This document shows positions 43,512 to 52,240 of a DNA stretch of 64,000 nucleotides, one piece after another. The notes below the pieces were generated by a model. That model made no database searches, was not told where the DNA came from, and saw nothing but the letters and a program-made list of their open reading frames with translations. The stretch lies in assembly GCF_012911015.1 (NCBI RefSeq), contig NZ_WVVV01000006.1, positions 1 through 64,000 on the forward strand, written 5' to 3'. The position numbers were made by a program, and so were the translations under genes. This DNA comes from Chelativorans sp. ZYF759. GTDB taxonomy: Bacteria > Pseudomonadota > Alphaproteobacteria > Rhizobiales > Rhizobiaceae. The first letter of the stretch is position 1; every line of letters starts with the position of its first letter.

Positions 43512-45508
43512 ATGCGCCGTTTCCACCTTTCGCGCCGCTCGCGGCGGGCATCGTCGTCTTGCTTTTTCTCGGCCGGCACCGCGGGCGCCTCGGCCGCTGC
43601 TGGCCTGGACATGAGCAGGTCGGGCTCCGCGGGCAGTTGCACGCGCGCCCGGATTTCGGCCCATTGGGCGTCCGTCATCGTCGAAAGCCCGAGCAGCTCT
43701 GCCATGGCCATGGCGTAGATCCGGCAGTCGAGGATGTGGTTGTCGGTCCGCAGCCGGACCCACTCCTCCTTGAAGCGGCCCTTGACCACGGCCGTGACGA
43801 AACTCTCGGCTGTCAGCTGGAGGAAGTATTCCTTCCCCAGAAACGTCCCGAAATGGCAGTAGCCGGGCGGATCGGTCGCCTCCCCCGCCGCGAGGCCGGG
43901 CTTGTGCAGATTGGCGAACAGCTCCGACTTCAGTCCCCATGTGCCGACCGGCCACAGCATGGCCGCGCCGAAACGCTTGCGCCTGCCCCGCTTGGTGACC
44001 GATTTCTTGGCCGGCACGCTGATCGCGGGCACGCCGCGCCCGCCCTGCCCCTTGATGGCGTAGGCGTTCGGGCGCCGGCGGCACCATTCCATCACCTGGT
44101 TCGTTCGCCCACCGTCGCCGCCGTCGACCGCGAGGGCCTCGATGCGGCGCGGATTTCCGAACACGTCGGTGAGCGGTGTCATGTAGAAGCGGTCGAGTTG
44201 CTCCCATGCTCCCATGCCGGGATGATCGGTCGGCCCCTCGAAGAACCGGACCCCGAGCGCCCAGCTCTGGCGATCCTGCCCGAACCCAACACCCTCGACC
44301 CAGATACCGTTGTGCTGGACGTCGGCGCCGGCCGTCACGATCAGCACCTCGGCCGGCACCGTCAGCTCAGCATAGGCCTCGCGCCGCTCCATGAGCCGCT
44401 CGTGGTCGGGTGCGTTGCCGCGCTCCTTGGCCGGCAGGCCGAGAACCAGGTTGCGGATGCCCTTGTCGCCGAGACCGCCCGGTTTGGCGTGGTTGATAAC
44501 GTCCTCGGCGATCGCCTCGTAGCTCATCATGAGCGAATCGAAGGCATCGACATGGAAGCCGGGATGCCGGTCCGGGCCATGCGCGGTGGCGAGGAATCGC
44601 CCCTTGCGCACGCCGATGACACGCTCGGCCTCGGAGATCACATGGCCGCAGGATGGGCAGCCGTAGAAACTCTTGTGCGGGTGCGAGCGGTCCAGATGGA
44701 AGCCTTCGAACACCTGCTTGAACTCGTGCCCGCATTCGACGCAGGCGATATTCCAGAACCGCTGGTCGGATCGGCGAAAGGACCGGTCGATGCGACAGTG
44801 GCCCGGACCCTCGCCCAGTTCGTCGCCCGTGTCGATCTCCGGCGTCGACAGCTCGAAGATCTTGTAGGTCTTGGTCCGGCGAAAGGCCGTGAAGCGACCG
44901 AAGAACAGTGTCTCGGGATCATCCCCGTTGGGATGGGTCTGCCATTTGGAGACCTCGTCCTTCACGCCGAACCGTGTCGTCTTGCCCGACAGGTCCGTCG
45001 CCACGTTCGCGTTCGCCAGCATCAGGGAGCCGCCGGCAAAGCGCTTCTCGTAGATGGTCGACCCTGCCCCCGATCGGCTGAGGGCGGGGAAGATGATCTG
45101 CTTTCCCGTCGCCTTCTGCCACGCATCGATCAGCGGCTGCAGCTTCTGGCTGTTCATGTCCTGTAGGAAGTCGATCGACGGCAGGCCGTAGATCGAATTG
45201 TCCGGCGCCGTCTCGGCGATGAACAGCTGCCAGGCGAGCGCCAGGATCGAGATGCCCGTCTGCTGGCTCTTGCGCACCGTCACCAGGTTGGCCGGGTGCT
45301 CCGGATTGAGCGTGTCGGCGATCTCGCCCAGATAGGGCGCATCCTCGAGCGACCAGAACTCCCCCTTCTTTGGCCCATCGACCAGGACGATGTTCTTCGG
45401 CAGCCACGCCCGGAACGACACCGGCGGCTTCGGCCGGATCGCTTCCGCTAGCGTGCCCGCCACCACCCGCAGCGCGGCGGGATGGCCGGGATCGACGTGA
45501 ATGGTCAC
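43508..45508 (-). CDS. Terminase large subunit (lambda gpA-like)
   Basis: A 666-residue packaging ATPase and nuclease of the GpA superfamily. The N-terminal ATPase shows VRKSQQTGISIL as Walker A-like and GVKDEVSKW as Walker B. A zinc-ribbon follows (CVECGHEF then CPSCGHV, about 246-275). The C-terminal nuclease domain contains VDGGDGGRTNQVMEW. The cos-cutting type of gpA implies cohesive ends. It overlaps the small subunit and portal genes by four bases on each side. Confidence 0.95.
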   Translation of the reverse strand: MTIHVDPGHPAALRVVAGTLAEAIRPKPPVSFRAWLPKNIVLVDGPKKGEFWSLEDAPYLGEIADTLNPEHPANLVTVRKSQQTGISILALAWQLFIAETAPDNSIYGLPSIDFLQDMNSQKLQPLIDAWQKATGKQIIFPALSRSGAGSTIYEKRFAGGSLMLANANVATDLSGKTTRFGVKDEVSKWQTHPNGDDPETLFFGRFTAFRRTKTYKIFELSTPEIDTGDELGEGPGHCRIDRSFRRSDQRFWNIACVECGHEFKQVFEGFHLDRSHPHKSFYGCPSCGHVISEAERVIGVRKGRFLATAHGPDRHPGFHVDAFDSLMMSYEAIAEDVINHAKPGGLGDKGIRNLVLGLPAKERGNAPDHERLMERREAYAELTVPAEVLIVTAGADVQHNGIWVEGVGFGQDRQSWALGVRFFEGPTDHPGMGAWEQLDRFYMTPLTDVFGNPRRIEALAVDGGDGGRTNQVMEWCRRRPNAYAIKGQGGRGVPAISVPAKKSVTKRGRRKRFGAAMLWPVGTWGLKSELFANLHKPGLAAGEATDPPGYCHFGTFLGKEYFLQLTAESFVTAVVKGRFKEEWVRLRTDNHILDCRIYAMAMAELLGLSTMTDAQWAEIRARVQLPAEPDLLMSRPAAAEAPAVPAEKKQDDDARRERRERWKRRI

Positions 45509-46098
45509 AGCTCGTGATCCTCGACCAGATCATCCTGCTCCGCCGCCCCCGTCATGATCTCCTCGAGGCGGTTGGCGATCTCGGTGTTGAGCTCGAAACT
45601 GATCTGCCGAAGCAGGACGCGCAGCCCGTGGACACCTTCACGCCCGACCGCCAGCGCCATGTCGTCGGCCCGGTTCTGGAGCCGCGCCACCATGCTCTGG
45701 ATCTCGCGGCCGCAGACGGTCATGGCCTCGCGGGTCTTGTCCGCTCGCAGGAGCTGGCCGATCTCTTCCTGGCGGCGAAGCTTCTCGCGGCCGACCTTCA
45801 GCCAGGCTTCCTGGCGAAGCGCCTCGTCGCGCGACTGGCTGCCGCCGACGGGCTTCGCCGTGGCGACGGGTTCCTCGCGCCGCGCGGCCGCTACCTTCTC
45901 CGAGCTCGAGAACTCGCCGCGGATATGGTCGTAATGAGCGAGCGAGAAGCGCACCACGCGGTCGCGGGCGTCGCGCTCGACCGGCAGGCCGTGCTGTTCG
46001 ACGAAGCGGCGCACCAGCTTGGTCACCGCGGCCTTGCTCACCTTGTCGCGGGCAGCCACCTCGCCCGGCGTGACCATTACATGCTGATCGCCGGCCAT
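45505..46098 (-). CDS. Terminase small subunit-like DNA-binding protein
   Basis: A 197-residue protein with an N-terminal winged-helix/HTH (VTPGEVAARDKVSKAAVTKL) of the Nu1 type and a helical C-terminus for contacting the large subunit. The ATG at 46098 has GGTGAGG six bases upstream; the frame continues to 46167 without homology. Directly upstream are three TGACAACCC repeats that could be its recognition sites. Confidence 0.75.
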   Translation of the reverse strand: MAGDQHVMVTPGEVAARDKVSKAAVTKLVRRFVEQHGLPVERDARDRVVRFSLAHYDHIRGEFSSSEKVAAARREEPVATAKPVGGSQSRDEALRQEAWLKVGREKLRRQEEIGQLLRADKTREAMTVCGREIQSMVARLQNRADDMALAVGREGVHGLRVLLRQISFELNTEIANRLEEIMTGAAEQDDLVEDHEL

Positions 46099-46161
46099 CG
46101 CCTCACCAATTCCTCTGGCAACCGGGCCGAAACCCTTGTGCGGCAAGCCCCCGCGACCGCG

Positions 46162-46201
46162 TGACAACCCCTTTCGTCATGGCTGACAACCCTGACAACC
46201 C
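46162..46201. repeat. TGACAACCC repeats upstream of terminase; possible cos/binding region
   Basis: Three identical 9-bp direct repeats lie at 46162-46170, 46184-46192 and 46193-46201. The first two are 22 bases apart and the last two are adjacent. In lambda, terminase-binding R sites flank cos directly upstream of the small-subunit gene, so these are candidates. The rest of 46099-46320 holds no convincing gene. Confidence 0.4.
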
Positions 46202-46320
46202 AACTTTCGAGCCCCTGCGACTGGCAAGATTCCGGGCCACTTTCGCACCGTCCGGCCGGGGAGCGGGGAACGGTCCCTAGCCGGTGCGGGCGGGTCGGCG
46301 GCGCGCCGCCGGGTCCGTGG

Positions 46321-46887
46321 TCAGCTGAAGGCGCCGCCGGTCATGCGCCTGAGTTCATGGGCCATGCGCTGCGGCAGGACCGTGCGCACCGAGGCTTCGA
46401 ACTCGGCCCGGGTCTGTCCCGTCACCATCTCGGTGGGGATGAACACACCCGACTTCTGCTTGACGATCGGCGTACGCCCCGACCCCGCACGCGCGAACAC
46501 ATGCCCGCCCATGCCGATCGGCACGCGGGTGGGGAAGCGCCCGCCCTTGATGAAGGTGCTGGCGAAGATCTTGCGCTTGCCGAACGGCGCGGCACTGACG
46601 CCGCGCGCCGTCTCGCGAGCCGAGAAGTATTTGAGCGACACGTCGCCGCCCTTGGCCCGCATGACATAGACCATGCTGGCGGTGTTGGCCCGCGTGACGC
46701 GGACCGCCTTGACGATGGTCTTGCGCTTCAGCCCGGTCTGCTTGGTCAGAGTGCGCCGCACCTTGGTGCGCGCCATGTCGCCGGTCCGGTTGACGACGCG
46801 GGCGCCGACGGCGCGAAACCGCGCATCGCCCAGCGAGCGGAGCGCATCGGCGAAGCGGGCAATGCCCTCCCCGTTCTGCCACCCCAT
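46321..46887 (-). CDS. Minor tail protein Z-like / tail completion protein
   Basis: A 188-residue basic protein resembling the minor tail protein Z (HK97 gp10-like) family: NRTGDMARTKVRRTLTKQTG followed by KRKTIVKAVRVTRA. Such proteins join head and tail. Here it lies upstream of terminase rather than after the capsid genes, an unusual position. ATG at 46887 or 46896. Confidence 0.7.
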   Translation of the reverse strand: MGWQNGEGIARFADALRSLGDARFRAVGARVVNRTGDMARTKVRRTLTKQTGLKRKTIVKAVRVTRANTASMVYVMRAKGGDVSLKYFSARETARGVSAAPFGKRKIFASTFIKGGRFPTRVPIGMGGHVFARAGSGRTPIVKQKSGVFIPTEMVTGQTRAEFEASVRTVLPQRMAHELRRMTGGAFS

Positions 46888-46911
46888 GACCAGCAAGGCA
46901 TCGCCCCAATG

Positions 46912-46953
46912 AAAAACCCGCCGCGGGCTGGCCGGGCGGGTGATTTCTTTTTT
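46912..46953. terminator. Bidirectional rho-independent terminator
   Basis: ACCCGCC (46916-46922) pairs with GGCGGGT (46935-46941). The minus strand continues TTTTT, and the plus strand continues GATTTCTTTTTT. It separates the early/replication block from the packaging and structural block. The same stem sequence is used at 23717-23745. Confidence 0.75.
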
Positions 46954-47003
46954 ACCGTGATCAGGTCTACGTCAAGTTTTCGGCGCGCGTCAAGCGGGTT
47001 CAG

Positions 47004-47819
47004 CTAATTTTTAGCCGCGCCGGCCAATTCCAAGAGCCGCACGCCCGCGCCCTCATGCGAAAGCCAGGGCGTCATGCGCTCATCGAACGGCGCGAAGCGA
47101 TGCGCCACCAGGGCCAGCGCGAGATTGCCTTCGAGATAACGCATCGCCGCGACCCAGAGCTGCCAGTCGAGACGCGAGAGAATGTCGCCGGTCGGGTCGT
47201 CGGAAAGCTCATATTTGCGATAGGCCCCACGTACCGGGCGGCGCGAACGCGGGTGCAGCCCGTCGACCTCGATCAGGCTCCGGCGCCCGAACACGTCGGT
47301 GACCGCCTTTTCCACGAACCAGGCCGGCCTCCCGCCGCGCTCGACCATGCGCACCTTGCTGACCGGGGCCGACCAGTCGGGCCGCTTGCCCAGCACCGCC
47401 GTGCCGATGACCAGCGACATCAGCGAGGCGGCGCGCTGGCGAAACGGGCGAAGCCGGTAGCGCTCGGCCACCCGCGCCACCGCCGCCTCGGCCAGCCCGC
47501 CCGTGTCGGGCCAGTCGGCAAGGGCGGCCCAGCCCTCGGGGATGATCGCCTCGCAGCGCGCCAGCCCGGCCACCGCCTCGCCCACCGCCAGCGCATCGTC
47601 ATGCGGCGCGCCCTGCTCGATGAAGAAATTCTCGTGGTCGCGCCGACCGCCATCGACCAGCGTCATCAGCTCGGCAAAGGAATTGATCCTGCCCCAGCTG
47701 GTCGCCTCCAGCATGCGCCAGGCGGAATTGGCGTTGTCGAGCCCGTCCACGCCGCCGCCTTTCGGCAGCTCGTGCACGAAAGCCCAGGATGCCAGCTCTT
47801 CAATGGTCATCGTCTTCAT
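47004..47819 (-). CDS. Hypothetical phage protein
   Basis: A 271-residue soluble protein (VHELPKGGGVDGLDNANSAW; LDWQLWVAAMRYLEGNLALA) of a kind seen in rhizobial prophages but with no domain that I recognise. The ATG at 47819 has GGAG upstream. It is the last gene before the bidirectional terminator, downstream of the iteron region. Confidence 0.65.
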   Translation of the reverse strand: MKTMTIEELASWAFVHELPKGGGVDGLDNANSAWRMLEATSWGRINSFAELMTLVDGGRRDHENFFIEQGAPHDDALAVGEAVAGLARCEAIIPEGWAALADWPDTGGLAEAAVARVAERYRLRPFRQRAASLMSLVIGTAVLGKRPDWSAPVSKVRMVERGGRPAWFVEKAVTDVFGRRSLIEVDGLHPRSRRPVRGAYRKYELSDDPTGDILSRLDWQLWVAAMRYLEGNLALALVAHRFAPFDERMTPWLSHEGAGVRLLELAGAAKN

Positions 47820-47830
47820 GATTTTTGCTC

Positions 47831-48160
47831 CAGCGTCCCAGTTTCGGCCCTATCGACCCAAATTCTTCGCTTCCGTCCCAATTCTTGATTTCTCCAAACC
47901 ATTGAAAGAAAAACACAATTCCGAAGGAAAGGGACGGTAGGGACGCTAGGGACGATAAAACTCCGCCACACATGGAAAAGATTGCGCCTGTTTTTAAAGG
48001 CCAGCCCCTTCCCCTTTACGCGCGCACGTGCACGGGAAACCCCACAATCATCGTCCCTAGCGTCCCTAGCGTCCTAAACGTCTGTTTTCCCACACCCTTC
48101 TGGCCCGCCCTTGCGCCCCAATCCTTCGCCTACCGTCCCTCGCTGCCCTTTCTTCGTCCC
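47831..48160. other. Iteron array, candidate phage replication origin
   Basis: The 404-base gap 47820-48223 has no gene. It contains three perfect tandem 9-mers GGGACGNTA at 47931, 47940 and 47949, and an opposing set TCGTCCCTA, GCGTCCCTA and GCGTCCTAA at 48051, 48060 and 48069. Further CGTCCC hexamers lie near 47834, 47874, 48134 and 48155. Between the two opposed sets is an A+T-richer stretch with TGTTTTTAAAGG. Iterons beside an SF3 helicase gene recall the P4 alpha origin. Confidence 0.6.
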
Positions 48161-48223
48161 CGAACGGGGCGGCGGGAGGCGGCAACGGTGGGCAGCACTC
48201 CGGCCCAGGAAGGGGGAGAAGGG

Positions 48224-50065
48224 TCAGCCATCGAAACCGTAATCCTCCGGACGCGGGCCGGGATCGGCGCCCGACGGCCGCACGAATTCCTCGCGCGCAT
48301 GGATGCCGCGATAGAGCGTCGATCCGCTCTTGGCCTTCCAGAACATCTTCATCTGGCCGTCGGGCGATCGCCACGTCAGCCGCGTGTAGTCGGGCAGCTT
48401 GCGCGAGAAGGTCGAGCCCTTGAACTCCGGCGCGCCCTCGCGGGCGGCCCAATTGGCATAGGCGATGTGGAGATCGCCGGGCGAGGAAAAGTCTTCCTCG
48501 CGGCCGGTAACGAGGCAGGCGTTGCGCAGGAAGGCCCCGATCGGGTCGCTCTCCTCGCGATATTCGCGGGTGGCCGCCAGCACCTTTTCGGGCGGGCGCA
48601 GCCCGAAATTCAGATAGTCGAGCGCGCCCTGCACCATCCAGGCGAACACGCCCTCGGCCTCGCCGCGCAGCGTCTTGGCGAGGTTCCGGTCGACCTCCTC
48701 TTCCGGGATCTGCACTTCCCAGGGCACGAGATAGACGCGCCGCCAGATGCCGTCCGACGTGTCGTCGATGCGCGGCTTGTGGTTGCCCGACAACATGATC
48801 TTGAACTGCGGCTCGACCTCGAAGAAGTCCTGGTGCAGGCGCCGCACCGCGATCTTCTCGCCGCCCGTCAGCGTCTTGATCAGCGCATCCTTCAACTTCA
48901 CGCCCATTTCCGGCTCGGAGGCAGCGACCAGCCGCGCGCCCGGCAGCCGCGCCAGGTCGGGCGTGGCCTCCGAGCCGCCGCGCCGCGTCTCGCCGGCGAA
49001 ACTGTCGATCGACAGCGTGACCGCATAGTCGCCCAGGATGGCGCAGAGCAGGTCGACGAAGGTCGATTTGCCGTTGCGCCCCGCCCCGTAGAAGAAGACC
49101 AGGCACTGCTCGACGGTCAGCCCGGTCAGGCAGTAGCCGGCGAAACGCTGCAGGAAGGCGCGGATCTCAGGATCGGGCTGGACGCGCTTGAGAAAATTGT
49201 CGAAGGCGGGCGCGGCCGAGCCGGGCGAAAACGGCTGTTCGACCAGTTTGGAGATGTAATCGCCCGGCCGGTGCGGGTCGCTCGCCACGCTCCAGGTGAA
49301 GGTCGGGTCCTCAGGGTCCGATTCCTGGTTCTCGGTCCTGGCGAAGCGCAGCGTGCCCGACCGGCAATTGACGGCAAAAAGATCGCGGTTGAGATCGCCC
49401 ACCATCATGGCGACATGCGGCAGCGCCTCGCGCATCATGTTGTCGAGTTTTGACGATCCGGCCGAACTCTTGGCATGGCGGTGGCGCGCCGAGCGCCGGC
49501 CATTGGCCTTCTTGCGCGCTTCCTCGCCTTCCTCGATCGCATCGTCGAGTTCCATCCAGCGGGCCATCTTGTCGGGATCCCAGTCCTTGGACGGCCGCCC
49601 CATCTTGCCCTTTTCGAGCTTCGCATTCTTGCCGGCATCGATCGCCTTCTGCTCTTCCTCCGTGGCGGTGAGCAGCATCGCCTCGTCCGAAATCAGCTCG
49701 GCCGTCTTCTGGGCAAGCGGGCGCACGACGGAGCCGTCCTCGTCCTCCTTCCAGCGGCAGCCGTCGAAACCGTGCCAGCCGATGCGCGCGACATGGATGA
49801 CCTTGCGGCCGTAGCGCGCGAGAAAGCGCCGCCCATTGCCGATATCGGTCTCTGGCTCGAAGGCGCAGGCGGCAAGAAGCTCCTGGAAATCGGGCTCGGG
49901 CTCGTCGGCAGTCGGCATCGGCCGGTCGGGCGCCGACAGGCCGCCCCGCGATCCGCCCGGCAAGGGGGACGGGGCCTTGGCGCCATGGGCAAGCTCGGCC
50001 TGGCGGCGCGCATCCTCCATCATGGATGCGACTTCGGGTGGCATCCCCCCGTTTTTCCTGGTCAT
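48224..50065 (-). CDS. Phage SF3 helicase (D5/P4 alpha type)
   Basis: A 613-residue replication protein. The first 250 residues contain a D5_N-like region (about 60-130) and a charged linker. The SF3 helicase domain follows, with Walker A GAGRNGKST (327-335), and KIMLSGNHKPRIDDTSDGIW containing motif C and the sensor region. It would unwind DNA at the origin. The iteron array immediately follows its 3' end. It overlaps the primase gene by four bases. Confidence 0.92.
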   Translation of the reverse strand: MTRKNGGMPPEVASMMEDARRQAELAHGAKAPSPLPGGSRGGLSAPDRPMPTADEPEPDFQELLAACAFEPETDIGNGRRFLARYGRKVIHVARIGWHGFDGCRWKEDEDGSVVRPLAQKTAELISDEAMLLTATEEEQKAIDAGKNAKLEKGKMGRPSKDWDPDKMARWMELDDAIEEGEEARKKANGRRSARHRHAKSSAGSSKLDNMMREALPHVAMMVGDLNRDLFAVNCRSGTLRFARTENQESDPEDPTFTWSVASDPHRPGDYISKLVEQPFSPGSAAPAFDNFLKRVQPDPEIRAFLQRFAGYCLTGLTVEQCLVFFYGAGRNGKSTFVDLLCAILGDYAVTLSIDSFAGETRRGGSEATPDLARLPGARLVAASEPEMGVKLKDALIKTLTGGEKIAVRRLHQDFFEVEPQFKIMLSGNHKPRIDDTSDGIWRRVYLVPWEVQIPEEEVDRNLAKTLRGEAEGVFAWMVQGALDYLNFGLRPPEKVLAATREYREESDPIGAFLRNACLVTGREEDFSSPGDLHIAYANWAAREGAPEFKGSTFSRKLPDYTRLTWRSPDGQMKMFWKAKSGSTLYRGIHAREEFVRPSGADPGPRPEDYGFDG

Positions 50066-51405
50066 TCCTGGTCCGCCCCGTCACGCAAGTTCAACATTGC
50101 CGCCATCACGGCGGCATCCTCCGGCGGCCACAGCACCGGGATCAGCCTTCCCGGCCGCGCATGCCGCGCCCGCGCCCGGGCCATGGCGGACGCCGTCGCC
50201 ACGCGCTCGGAATCGCCATCGGCGACCAGCACCAGCTCGTCGACATGATCGGGGATCATCATCGCGTCCGCGTCCGCGTCGTTGCCTTCCCGTCCCGGCC
50301 GCGGCACCGGCCCCTGCACGCGCACGGGGCGCACGCGCCCGTTCCGATCCTCGCGCGTCAGCTCGGGATGGGAAAAGGCGGATTTCGGGTCGGCGGGCCC
50401 GGCCATGTTGCCGAGGTCGCCGGCCGCGAAGTAGAACGTGTCGTCGCGAAACCCTTCCCAGCCGGCAAAGGCCAGCGTGTTCTCGATGCCTTCCGCCCCC
50501 AGCCAGCGCAGCGCCGACGGCCGCCCGGAAAGGCCGATGACGCCCCCCTTCTTGGTGCCGCGCATCTTCTTGGACGGCAGGATCTCGTAGAGCCCGGCCG
50601 CGATATCGATCTGCGTCGGCAGCGAGGAGCCCGCGCGCCAATCATGCCGGCCGCCCAGACGACCTTCCTTGGTCAGTCCATAGAGCAGCGGCCGATATTT
50701 CGGCGGCGCATCGAGGTCGATCCAGGTGATGTGGCAGCCGATCAGCTCGACGTGAAGCGATGCGTCGAACCTGATGAAAGGTGCGACCATCGCCGGCCCC
50801 TCGTGGATGGCGACGGGGGCACCGTGATCGTCCTGGCCATGCCAGTAGGGCAGCGACGGCGCGTAGCGAATCCACTTGTCGCCAGGTACGCCACAGGCGC
50901 GCATGGATAGATAATAGTGCACCGGATCGGCACCGATCGTGCGGCCCGCCTCGTAGATCCCGCGCGCCTTTGCCCGCTCCTTGTCGCGAAACGCGTTGCC
51001 CGCCCGCGCGCGCTTTTCCTCGTCTTGCGCCGCCTGGCGCTGGCGCTCGGCAATGCGGGCCTCGCGCGCGGCGCGCTCTTCCTCGCTCTCGCGCTCGCCG
51101 CCCTGGGGGATATCTCGGCCGAGCACGGCCGAACACGCCTCGAGGAAGCCGGCGCGGCTCTTGAGATCGAGTTCCAGGCAGTGCGCGGCCAGCCCGATCG
51201 CATCCTTGCCGCCGACATCGCAATGGCGGCAGTGCCAGGCGTTCTTGCGCGTGTTGAAGGAAAACCGGTCCTTGCCACCCGACACGGGACAGGGCTGTGG
51301 ATGCTCGTCGCCGGCGGCCTTGAAGGCGAGGTCCAACAGCTTCGCCGCGGCCCCGACCGACACGGCACGCGCATCCTCGATGAATTCCTTGATCTCGTCG
51401 GTCAT
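50062..51405 (-). CDS. DNA primase with zinc finger and Toprim domain
   Basis: A 447-residue primase. The N-terminal CHC2-like zinc finger is CPVSGGKDRFSFNTRKNAWH followed by CRHC (about 39-63). A long charged helix (RIAERQRQAAQDEEKRARAG) leads to the catalytic part, with EGIENTLAFAG and a Toprim strand ELVLVADGDSERVA near the C-terminus. ATG at 51405; the frame upstream overlaps the next gene. It works with the SF3 helicase. Confidence 0.9.
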   Translation of the reverse strand: MTDEIKEFIEDARAVSVGAAAKLLDLAFKAAGDEHPQPCPVSGGKDRFSFNTRKNAWHCRHCDVGGKDAIGLAAHCLELDLKSRAGFLEACSAVLGRDIPQGGERESEEERAAREARIAERQRQAAQDEEKRARAGNAFRDKERAKARGIYEAGRTIGADPVHYYLSMRACGVPGDKWIRYAPSLPYWHGQDDHGAPVAIHEGPAMVAPFIRFDASLHVELIGCHITWIDLDAPPKYRPLLYGLTKEGRLGGRHDWRAGSSLPTQIDIAAGLYEILPSKKMRGTKKGGVIGLSGRPSALRWLGAEGIENTLAFAGWEGFRDDTFYFAAGDLGNMAGPADPKSAFSHPELTREDRNGRVRPVRVQGPVPRPGREGNDADADAMMIPDHVDELVLVADGDSERVATASAMARARARHARPGRLIPVLWPPEDAAVMAAMLNLRDGADQE

Positions 51406-51728
51406 GCCGACACCGCCACGAGCCGATATCGGTTGTTGCTGCCGGCGCCGGCGCAGTTCTTCGGGATCGTCCAGCCATGGGAGGGCAGTTTTTTGCGCAG
51501 CCTGGCCAGCACCATGCCCAGCACATTGTTGGCGCATTCGGGACCGCCATTCGGATCGTCGAAATACAGCGTGTCGATCAGCGCCCGCCGTTCCACGCTG
51601 CGCGGGTAGATTCCGGCCAGCGCGACCACGACCCGCCGCTCCTGCGGCGACAGCGCCGCGGCGTCGAGCGCCTCGATCGGCGCAGCCTTGGCAATGGGGG
51701 AGCCGCAGCAGGGGCAGATGAAGCTCAT
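51402..51728 (-). CDS. Zinc-ribbon plus winged-helix DNA-binding protein
   Basis: A 108-residue protein. The N-terminus CPCCGSPI provides part of a zinc ribbon. Residues 27-105 form a winged helix like the C-terminal output domain of response regulators (LSPQERRVVVALAGIYPRSV, NNVLGMVLARLRKKLPSHGW). It probably binds DNA and may regulate early genes. Four-base overlaps on both sides. Confidence 0.7.
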   Translation of the reverse strand: MSFICPCCGSPIAKAAPIEALDAAALSPQERRVVVALAGIYPRSVERRALIDTLYFDDPNGGPECANNVLGMVLARLRKKLPSHGWTIPKNCAGAGSNNRYRLVAVSA

Positions 51729-52240
51729 CGCTTCACCTCGACGGCATGCGTGATGTGCCAGTTGCCGTCGGCGCGCGGTACGCATTCACTCAGGATGAAG
51801 GGGACGAGCGTGGTCTCCCAGTCGGCAAGGGCGCACCAGCCGGTGCCGTTGCCGATGGCGTTGATGTCGAAGATGCCGACCCCACGCTCGGGGTGACGGG
51901 CAGCGCCGACCCAGTGCGTCTGTCGATAGCGGGCCCGGATCGGCACCCCCGGCGCTGTCCATGGTCCTTCCCACTGGATCCGCGCCAGCCCGTATTGGGG
52001 CCAGCTTGCCCGACCCAGATCGCCCCCGCGATAGGAGAACGCGACGCCGAGACCGGCGAGGACCTGCCACATCAGCGTCGGATTGGTGTAGCGCTTGGTC
52101 TCGAAATCGCCCATGTGCGGGCGAAGCTCGTCGAGCGTGAGACCGCATATCGCGGCGATGGCACCCGGTCCGCAATTCGCTCCCCATTCATCGAAAGCAC
52201 GCTCGGCATCATCGGCGGAGAACCTTGGCAGCTGGATCAT
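51725..52240 (-). CDS. Papain-like fold protein, putative cysteine peptidase
   Basis: A 171-residue protein. ANCGPGAIAAICGLTLDEL has the Cys-Gly-Pro helix start of C39-like and transglutaminase-like peptidases. Later THWVGA supplies a His and FDINAI an Asp, in the order expected of a papain-like Cys-His-Asp triad. Catalysis is inferred, not shown. The gene is in the early operon between the C5 methyltransferase and the winged-helix gene. Confidence 0.55.
   Translation of the reverse strand: MIQLPRFSADDAERAFDEWGANCGPGAIAAICGLTLDELRPHMGDFETKRYTNPTLMWQVLAGLGVAFSYRGGDLGRASWPQYGLARIQWEGPWTAPGVPIRARYRQTHWVGAARHPERGVGIFDINAIGNGTGWCALADWETTLVPFILSECVPRADGNWHITHAVEVKR

Noticed and set aside
43559-45166. 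Plus-strand 535-codon frame opposite terminase
   Set aside because: Mirror of the gpA-type gene; only the minus strand shows the zinc ribbon and ATPase motifs.
46179-46280. 33-codon plus-strand frame MADNPDNPTF... upstream of terminase
   Set aside because: It begins on the TGACAACCC repeats, lacks a ribosome binding site, and its Pro/Gly/Arg-rich composition gives no reason to call it a gene.
47831-48160. Iteron region as a CRISPR array
   Set aside because: Units are 9 bp, directly abutting and in both orientations, with no spacers.
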